A stretch of DNA of 64,000 bases, from assembly GCA_001599295.1 (NCBI GenBank), contig BCGN01000003.1, forward strand, positions 969,148 to 1,033,147. Direction: 5' to 3'. The stretch comes from Sporopachydermia quercuum. Taxonomy: Eukaryota > Ascomycota > Sporopachydermiomycetes > Sporopachydermiales > Sporopachydermiaceae. Below, in pieces: positions 57,781 to 64,000 of this stretch. The notes below the pieces were generated by a model. That model did not search any database and was not told the origin of the DNA. It saw only the letters and a list, made by a program, of their open reading frames with translations. The position numbers were made by a program, and so were the translations under genes. The stretch's first letter is position 1, and each line of letters starts with the position of its first letter.

Positions 57781-60700
57781 ATGGATTTTTCTATTCCATC
57801 AGATGCACCACCTGAACTGGTGTCAGCTTTACAGGTGCTAATAGACGAATACTCGGAAGGTGATTTAACAGAGAAAGGCTACTTTAAGAAAAGAGATGCA
57901 TTGTTATCGAGCTTCTCATCGGCGATTAAGAACTTGTCACCACAGGTATCAGGCAGGGAGTCGTACAATGGGTCAAACTCAGGCGGTGAAAGCTTCAATC
58001 ATTCTTTTTCAACTGATAATAATATCAGAGCAGATTCTATCACATCATCAGTAACGTCGTCAGGTCGCGATGGGTCATATTTTTTAGCGCGACCGCAGTT
58101 TGGACATGCTCGGGGTTTTTCCTCGGGCTCTTATATTGAATATACTGGAATGACAGACTCTGATGATAATTATCGCACACCACCAGCAAGGTCATTGGCT
58201 TCACCACATCGAGAACCTGTAGCACATTTTCTACCTCCACCTCCTCCTACAATTCCATTACAGAAACCATTACTTCCACGAAAGATTCCCAAGCCAAAGG
58301 TTGAGACGTTCGACAATCTTCCTTTATTACTGCGGTTCAGAGGTAAAGCATATGCAAGAGAACAAGCATTAACTGTACTAGATGCTAAAGGTAAAGATGT
58401 CGCTTCGATTACATGGGACAAACTACATTTGAAAGCAGAGAAAGTTGCACAATTAATTAAAGCTCAACGGCAACTTCCACCCGGTGCTTGCACTACTTTA
58501 CTTTATCGTGATAGTGATATAATAGATTTTGCAATTGCGCTTTTTGGTTGCTTTTTAGCTGGGGTTATTGCTGTTCCAATTGCACCTGATTTCCAACCAG
58601 AAGATATCCTCCAAATTCTATCGGCAGCAAACTGTAAATTAATTCTCACAACTGAAGCTATACATAAGCAGTTTCAGAAGGCTACGCAAGAATCGGGGAA
58701 CTCAGTGACATGGCCTAAAAGTGTGATTTGGTGGAAAACAGATGAATTTGGTACCTACAAAGCTCCATCTAGAGATGCAGATCTACCACCATTGCAAGTA
58801 CCAGATATTGCTTATATAGAATACTCAAGATCACCAATAGGTGAATTAAGAGGTATTGTTTTGTCACATCGAACTCTGCTTCATCAAATGAGTCTTTTGG
58901 CGGATGTTCTTCAATCCCGTGATGGTAAATCTTACCGCCGAAACGCCACAAAGTTTTCCGCCAATCGTCACGTGTTTTTATCGTTCTTAGAACCTCGGCA
59001 ATCAACGGGTCTCATATTGGGGTTACTTTTCTCGGTATATTCTGGAAACCCTCTACTTTGGGTTCCGAGAGACGCCTTAACAGTATCAGGACTTTATGCT
59101 CACATAATCACTAAATGGAGTGTAGCAGTGCTTTTAGCTGATTATAATGGCCTAACAAAAGTAGCATTTGACTATCAACAAAGACCAGCGTTAACTACTA
59201 AGAAGAAAAGAATAGATTTTAGTTCCTTGCGATGGTGCCTAATCAATTCTCTTACTATCCGATCAGATACACATGAATTGTTAGCTGATCGCTGGCTCAA
59301 ACCTTTAGGTTGTCCTAGAGCGCGTGATGTGTTGGCGCCAATGCTTACCTTATATGAATATGGCGGGATGGTGATATCAATGCGAGACTGGCTAGGCCAT
59401 AGTGAAACTCTCGAAGGACCTGACAGTGGAAATGGATCTCAGGGAGAAATCGGATTCGATTCAATGTCAATAGCGCGAAATGATAATGACTCTGATGATG
59501 ATTCAGGGCCTAATCCTGCTGCTTTGACAGAACTGCTGATTGATAAAAAAGCATTGACAGTAAACGCCATTAAAATCATGTCAGAAACTGGCCAGAAACC
59601 TGATTTGGCCTGCTATATTAGAGTAGGTTCTTTTGGTTTCCCTATTTACGATGCGACTCTAGTTATTGTCAATCCTGAGACTAAACAGTTAAGCGCCGAG
59701 ATGGAAGTAGGGGAAATCTGGGTCGATTCCCCTTGTATTTCGGGTGGATTTTGGAACTTGAAGTCGGAAACTGAAGCTATCTTTAGAGCTAAATGTACTG
59801 GTGATCCATCAATTGAAGATTTGAATTTCTTACGTACTGGACTAATGGGATTCTTGTACCGCGGTAAAGTATATGTTCTTGGTTTATATGAAGATCGTAT
59901 AGTACAAGAAGCCAGATTGATTCCTCCTGATACTGATGTTGATGTCAGAGAATTTTCTTATACGACTCAAGGATTATCTGTTAGATATCATTATTCTGAG
60001 CATTTATTCAAAACATTGGATTTAAACCTTGGAATGATGAAAGGATCCAATACTATGCATGATTTTGCTGTGTTTAATATAACATTGAATGATCAAACGT
60101 TACCAGTAATAGTAATAGAAACGCCGGCTGCTATTCCCGAGACTAGTCCAAAGGACCCTACTCGGGAATTTATCAATCTCGATACGCTAGAAAAAATAGC
60201 TGCTCAGGCAATGAGATGTTTGCAAGATTCCCATCATTTATATGTATATTGTGTTCAAATGGTCCCTCCGAAAACTCTACCAAGAACTTATAAATGCGGT
60301 AGAAAGGAGATTGCCAATTTGATTTGCCGAAGAAGGTTCACTCAAGGCCGTTTACCAGCTATGTATGTCAAATTTGGTATAGAAAAGGCTGTGGCTGATA
60401 TCCCATGTGGTGCGGATCTTTCCGGTGGCGTTTGGTCCCGGTATATTTCCAATTTGAGAACTGAAGGCTTAGTACCGGCCGAGGAACAACTATCAGGCAT
60501 TAATATGGTTGCTGTAACACGGGACGATAGAACTCAAACTGATATCAGCCGTTTTGGAAATCTGTTGGAAATTCTACTATGGAGAATTGAAAAATCTCCT
60601 GATGAATTAGCGTTCTGTCGTCTTGATGAAAAACTTAAAGATGATAAAGGAGTATCATGGAAACGATTTGATTTGAGAGTAGGTGGAATGTGTCAACAAT

Positions 60701-62454
60701 TGCTGAATAAATATAAAATAGCCCCAGGATCCAAAGTCTTACTTGTGTATACCTTAAGTGAGGATTTTGTTGTTGCTTTATATGCTTGTTGGCTGGCAGG
60801 TTTGGTTCCTGTACCTTTTTATCCTTTAGATCCTATTCGAGCTGAAGAAGAATCTGATAGGTACCTGAAAGCATTGAAGACATTGAATATTAAAGCAGTG
60901 TTTGTTAACCATGAAGTAGAACAAACAATGAAACATGGTGACCTTTCGACAAAGCTTAAGAAGCAGGCCAGTAAATGGAAGGTTATTCTTCAGAAACCGC
61001 ATAATACCAGCAAATATAAAGGCGTGACAACTAAAGGTCTGAAATCAAGATTAGTTGAAGCTCAGCATAAAGCTCAAATGAAATCTCCAGGCACGGCTCT
61101 AATATGGCTTGTATATACACCTGATGGAGCACGTATAGATGTTACGTTATCACATCAGGCGTTATTAAGGATCTGTAAAGTTATGAAGGAAACATGTCAA
61201 TTATCTGCTACCAGACCATTACTTGGCTGTGTTAGGCATACTTCAGGTATTGGCTTTTTGCAAGCTACAGTGTTAGGGGTGTTTGTAGGTGCATCAACAT
61301 ATCTTATACCAACAGCAACGTTTTCAGCTGATCCTCGATGTTTTTTCAAAGCTATTTCACTGTTTAAAATCAAGGATACCTATGTTACACCTAATATGCT
61401 TATACATGCTATGCAGAAGCTGAAAAGTGAGTTATCTCTTGAAAACATGGAAAATCTAATGATTGCATATGATGGCAGATTCCATGCTCAGCTACAATCG
61501 CGAGTTCGACAATTTTTACTCTCGTTGAAAATGCCTAAATGGTCGTTATCGAATATCTATGAACATTTCTTTAATCCTTTCATTACAACTCGTTCATATA
61601 TGGGATTTGAACCTGTTACCTTATGGTTAGATCCTATTGCATTACGTCAAGGATATGTATCAGTGGTTAACCCCGAGAATGACTCAACAGCAGTAGCCGT
61701 TCAAGATTCAGGAATGGTCCCTGTTTGCACTCAAGTAGCCATTGTTAACCCTGAAACATGCAGACTGTGTCGTGCAGGAGAATACGGTGAAATATGGGTT
61801 TGTTCTGAAGGATCAGCTACAGGGTTTGTTCATGAGCTTTATAGAGATAAAATTCTTGTTCAGGAACAAATGGATGGTAGAATTGTTGGTGAGAACCCAG
61901 ATGTTGAGTATTTCCGCACTGGAGATGTTGGATTTTTGCATACAATAAGTAAGACTTCAGGAACAGGAGGATTTGTAGTTGATATGCAAATGTTATTTGT
62001 ATTAGGAAGTATCGCCGACACTTTTGAAGTTATGGGATTATTACATTTTGCAGCAGATGTTGAAAGAACGGTTGAGAAATGTCATTCAAATATTTGTTCT
62101 GGTGGAGCATGTGTTATACAGATTGGTGGTTATGTAGTCATATTATGTGAGGTTCAACGAAGAAAGTTTATTGCATCTTTAGTACCCTTGATTGTTACCG
62201 AGCTTTTGAATAAACATCAGCTTGTAGTTGATGTTGTGGCTTTTATTGATAAAGATAAGCTACCAAGATCACCACTTGGAGAAAAACAGAGAAGAAAGAC
62301 AATCCAGATGTGGGTGGAGAAGAAGTTCAATCCTATCAATAAGTATGGTGTATGTGCAGGAGAGCAAGCTTTATTGAATCGCTTGGTGATGCGTGGTGAG
62401 CTTTCCGGAGATTATGAAGTAGCTGTTTCGAGTCAAGCTCCAGTGAGGAAATGA
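57781..62454 (+). CDS. CMR2: DIP2-type protein with DMAP1-binding and tandem AMP-binding domains
   Basis: 1557 residues from the ATG at 57781; the open frame before it lacks ATG. The N-terminus (about 6-42: PPELVSALQVLIDEYSEGDLTEKGYFKKRDALL) is a DMAP1-binding-type motif. A Ser/Gly/Pro linker leads to two adenylate-forming-like modules, about 175-820 and 895-1540. Parts seen include FAIALFGCFLAGVIAVPIAP, VALYACWLAGLVPVPFYPLDP, EVGEIWVDSP, and FRTGDVGF. S. cerevisiae Cmr2 (YOR093C, 1648 residues) and animal DIP2 share this plan. DIP2 proteins have been linked to clearing a chemically distinct diacylglycerol pool. The usual ATP-binding loop of the second module is weak (YTPDGARI), so ligase activity is uncertain. 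Confidence 0.92.
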   Translation: MDFSIPSDAPPELVSALQVLIDEYSEGDLTEKGYFKKRDALLSSFSSAIKNLSPQVSGRESYNGSNSGGESFNHSFSTDNNIRADSITSSVTSSGRDGSYFLARPQFGHARGFSSGSYIEYTGMTDSDDNYRTPPARSLASPHREPVAHFLPPPPPTIPLQKPLLPRKIPKPKVETFDNLPLLLRFRGKAYAREQALTVLDAKGKDVASITWDKLHLKAEKVAQLIKAQRQLPPGACTTLLYRDSDIIDFAIALFGCFLAGVIAVPIAPDFQPEDILQILSAANCKLILTTEAIHKQFQKATQESGNSVTWPKSVIWWKTDEFGTYKAPSRDADLPPLQVPDIAYIEYSRSPIGELRGIVLSHRTLLHQMSLLADVLQSRDGKSYRRNATKFSANRHVFLSFLEPRQSTGLILGLLFSVYSGNPLLWVPRDALTVSGLYAHIITKWSVAVLLADYNGLTKVAFDYQQRPALTTKKKRIDFSSLRWCLINSLTIRSDTHELLADRWLKPLGCPRARDVLAPMLTLYEYGGMVISMRDWLGHSETLEGPDSGNGSQGEIGFDSMSIARNDNDSDDDSGPNPAALTELLIDKKALTVNAIKIMSETGQKPDLACYIRVGSFGFPIYDATLVIVNPETKQLSAEMEVGEIWVDSPCISGGFWNLKSETEAIFRAKCTGDPSIEDLNFLRTGLMGFLYRGKVYVLGLYEDRIVQEARLIPPDTDVDVREFSYTTQGLSVRYHYSEHLFKTLDLNLGMMKGSNTMHDFAVFNITLNDQTLPVIVIETPAAIPETSPKDPTREFINLDTLEKIAAQAMRCLQDSHHLYVYCVQMVPPKTLPRTYKCGRKEIANLICRRRFTQGRLPAMYVKFGIEKAVADIPCGADLSGGVWSRYISNLRTEGLVPAEEQLSGINMVAVTRDDRTQTDISRFGNLLEILLWRIEKSPDELAFCRLDEKLKDDKGVSWKRFDLRVGGMCQQLLNKYKIAPGSKVLLVYTLSEDFVVALYACWLAGLVPVPFYPLDPIRAEEESDRYLKALKTLNIKAVFVNHEVEQTMKHGDLSTKLKKQASKWKVILQKPHNTSKYKGVTTKGLKSRLVEAQHKAQMKSPGTALIWLVYTPDGARIDVTLSHQALLRICKVMKETCQLSATRPLLGCVRHTSGIGFLQATVLGVFVGASTYLIPTATFSADPRCFFKAISLFKIKDTYVTPNMLIHAMQKLKSELSLENMENLMIAYDGRFHAQLQSRVRQFLLSLKMPKWSLSNIYEHFFNPFITTRSYMGFEPVTLWLDPIALRQGYVSVVNPENDSTAVAVQDSGMVPVCTQVAIVNPETCRLCRAGEYGEIWVCSEGSATGFVHELYRDKILVQEQMDGRIVGENPDVEYFRTGDVGFLHTISKTSGTGGFVVDMQMLFVLGSIADTFEVMGLLHFAADVERTVEKCHSNICSGGACVIQIGGYVVILCEVQRRKFIASLVPLIVTELLNKHQLVVDVVAFIDKDKLPRSPLGEKQRRKTIQMWVEKKFNPINKYGVCAGEQALLNRLVMRGELSGDYEVAVSSQAPVRK

Positions 62455-63430
62455 TGACATGAGAAAGGAGGTAGGTAATGAGTTGACGAGGGGGATGCTT
62501 TTGGAGATCCATTAGTAGAGTTTAACTTATCAATGCAGGTACCAAATCTATGCATAAGATCTGGAACTTTATTTCATGAGCTTTATTTCGTTCGTTTCAT
62601 GAGGACAGGGAATCGGAAGAAGGCCTAATGGGAAACCAAATATATTCTATAGTGGTGTGGGATGTAATAGTAGTGTATCATTATAATAATATTTTTGAAA
62701 TATTGTGCTTGAAGTTACTTCCCTTATACAAAAAGGATATCCTTTGTAGGAAGGAGGGAATTTAAAGGACAGATTGTAGGGTTGATGAATATAGGTAGTA
62801 AAGTAAAGTACTGGAATGACCCTGATTGTTTTTACTGGAGAAAGCTGTTTCATTTTCTCAGCAGATAGTCTTCTTGATAGATAAGATAAAGGGTGAGAAA
62901 GATCTTACTAATCATCACATTTCGTAGTATCTCTTCAAAGTCATTTTTATTTTGAGAACATTTCCGAGATCTCCCGGACATCTCATCTCATTTGATGGAC
63001 TAACTAGAGCCTTGCTCCCCTGACCATAATCATCTTTTTTGACCATTCTCTCTTATATAACTTATGAAGCAGCAATTACAAACTCAGTGAATCCTTGTAG
63101 CAAGTTATCATTCATACATTCAGTTGCCACTATTAATGTAACATTTTCCCTAGTACCCCGTGAAATACCTAGTCCCATCAACCAATGATAACTGTCCCTT
63201 GACACTCTGTCCGGTGTTTTCTCTTTAACAAATCCTCCAAAATTCTTCCAAATAATAAACTGGCAATCACTTCACTACTCTCGATAGCAATGTATATCTC
63301 ATAGTACTTATAGCACTAACTTTTTATACCTTATTTGTTGATAAGGTATTCATTAGTGGGAATCTGTTGTTATAAAGTTGTCTTTTGGTGGAATTACATT
63401 GAAATCGTAATATCAACAGTCTCTGTAAAA
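62455..63430. other. CMR2-TRX3 intergenic
   Basis: About 980 bp between two tandem plus-strand genes; 3' end of CMR2 and promoter of TRX3. CACTAAC at 63314-63320 and TTAG at 63352-63355 recall splice sites but no donor is convincing. No gene seen. Confidence 0.35.
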
Positions 63431-63838
63431 ATGTTTGCGAAAGCATCAAGAAATGGGATATTCGTCAGTAGGCAAGCAAGCCAATCTATTCGATCATTCA
63501 CATCAACAGGAGCCAAGATGATCCAAGAGATTAAAGCTATGAAAGATTTCCAATCCTCTATTGAAAAGCCCAAACTGAGTGTTGTTGATTTCTATGCTAC
63601 CTGGTGTGGACCTTGTAGAGCTATTGAGCCAGTGTTCTTGAATTTTGAGAAACAATTCCCAGATGCTTCTTTCCTCAGAGTAGATGTTGATGAAGCCAAT
63701 GATATTGCTATGGAATATGGTGTGACTGCCATGCCTACATTTATGTTATTTAAAGATGGTGCCAAGTTGACAACTATTGTTGGTGCTAATCCTGCTGCTT
63801 TACAAAAAGCTATTACACAGTTTGTTAAAGATGAATAG
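63431..63838 (+). CDS. TRX3: Mitochondrial thioredoxin
   Basis: 135 residues from ATG 63431; the upstream open frame lacks ATG. The first 29 residues (MFAKASRNGIFVSRQASQSIRS...) are basic and Ser-rich without acids, a classic mitochondrial presequence. The thioredoxin fold follows, with WCGPC at 58-62, the buried Asp in VVDFYATW, and the cis-Pro loop AMPTF. It reduces disulphides in the matrix with thioredoxin reductase. Length matches S. cerevisiae Trx3 (127). A second ATG at residue 30 would give a 106-residue protein without the presequence, the size of cytosolic thioredoxins; this is only a possibility. Confidence 0.93.
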   Translation: MFAKASRNGIFVSRQASQSIRSFTSTGAKMIQEIKAMKDFQSSIEKPKLSVVDFYATWCGPCRAIEPVFLNFEKQFPDASFLRVDVDEANDIAMEYGVTAMPTFMLFKDGAKLTTIVGANPAALQKAITQFVKDE

Positions 63839-64000
63839 ATGAGAAGGGTTGTGCGCTCTCCTGGTGCTGGTTGAAGACGGTTATTTACGACATTATGAGT
63901 AGGACATACAAGACTGGAATACTTGAGAATTATAAATCACAATATGCTACATTGAAATAGATATCTACGGTGAAGTTTCGTTTAATATTGACTAATCAAG
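63839..64000. other. Right edge, TRX3 3' region
   Basis: Only downstream sequence of TRX3; nothing else recognised. Confidence 0.3.

Overview
This window is nuclear DNA of a budding yeast (Saccharomycotina). It is AT-rich, gene-dense and free of recognisable transposons. Nearly every long reading frame matches a known yeast family: BTS1, ALG6, YVC1, ARF1, PHB2, NAS6, UGO1, BUD22, MRPL28, TFB3, CGI121, VPS4, KIN1/KIN2, DMA1/DMA2, CMR2 and TRX3. Introns are more frequent than in Saccharomyces. Six genes are interrupted by short introns with GTAAGT/GTGAGT/GTATGT-type donors and a CTAAC branch site 10-30 nt before the acceptor. CTG codons in BTS1 fall on conserved leucines, so the standard nuclear code fits. 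The species cannot be named from sequence alone.

Layout. 1-12 kb: an unrecognised CxxC protein, a derlin, four-exon BTS1 (geranylgeranyl-PP synthase), ALG6, and a three-exon gene for a membrane-anchored GH17 beta-1,3-glucanase. 12-23 kb: vacuolar TRP channel YVC1, ARF1 with signs of a 5' UTR intron, PHB2 (two exons) divergent from NAS6, and a fungal amidase. 24-33 kb: a two-exon coiled-coil protein, UGO1, BUD22 and two-exon MRPL28. 33-42 kb: a 1420-residue protein with repeated acidic (W/F)GxF motifs, four-exon CGI121, and TFB3. 43-51 kb: a PNPOx-fold flavoprotein, VPS4 and KIN1/KIN2. 53-64 kb: an FHA-RING ligase (DMA1/2), a DUF2417 membrane alpha/beta-hydrolase-like protein, CMR2/DIP2-like, and mitochondrial thioredoxin.

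Three neighbouring pairs keep the adjacency and orientation known from S. cerevisiae: PHB2-NAS6 (divergent), YPR172W-like-VPS4 (convergent) and DMA2-YNL115C (convergent). UGO1, MRPL28 and TFB3 also lie close together, as on S. cerevisiae chromosome IV. The genes serve general housekeeping (glycosylation, ERAD, trafficking, mitochondria, ribosome synthesis, transcription, tRNA modification) and do not form one pathway. No novel multi-gene system was found. The most informative observations are the reassembled split genes, the membrane-tethered glucanase, the (W/F)GxF protein, the Ser-less hydrolase elbow, the silent ambiguous bases, and several long gene-free intervals.
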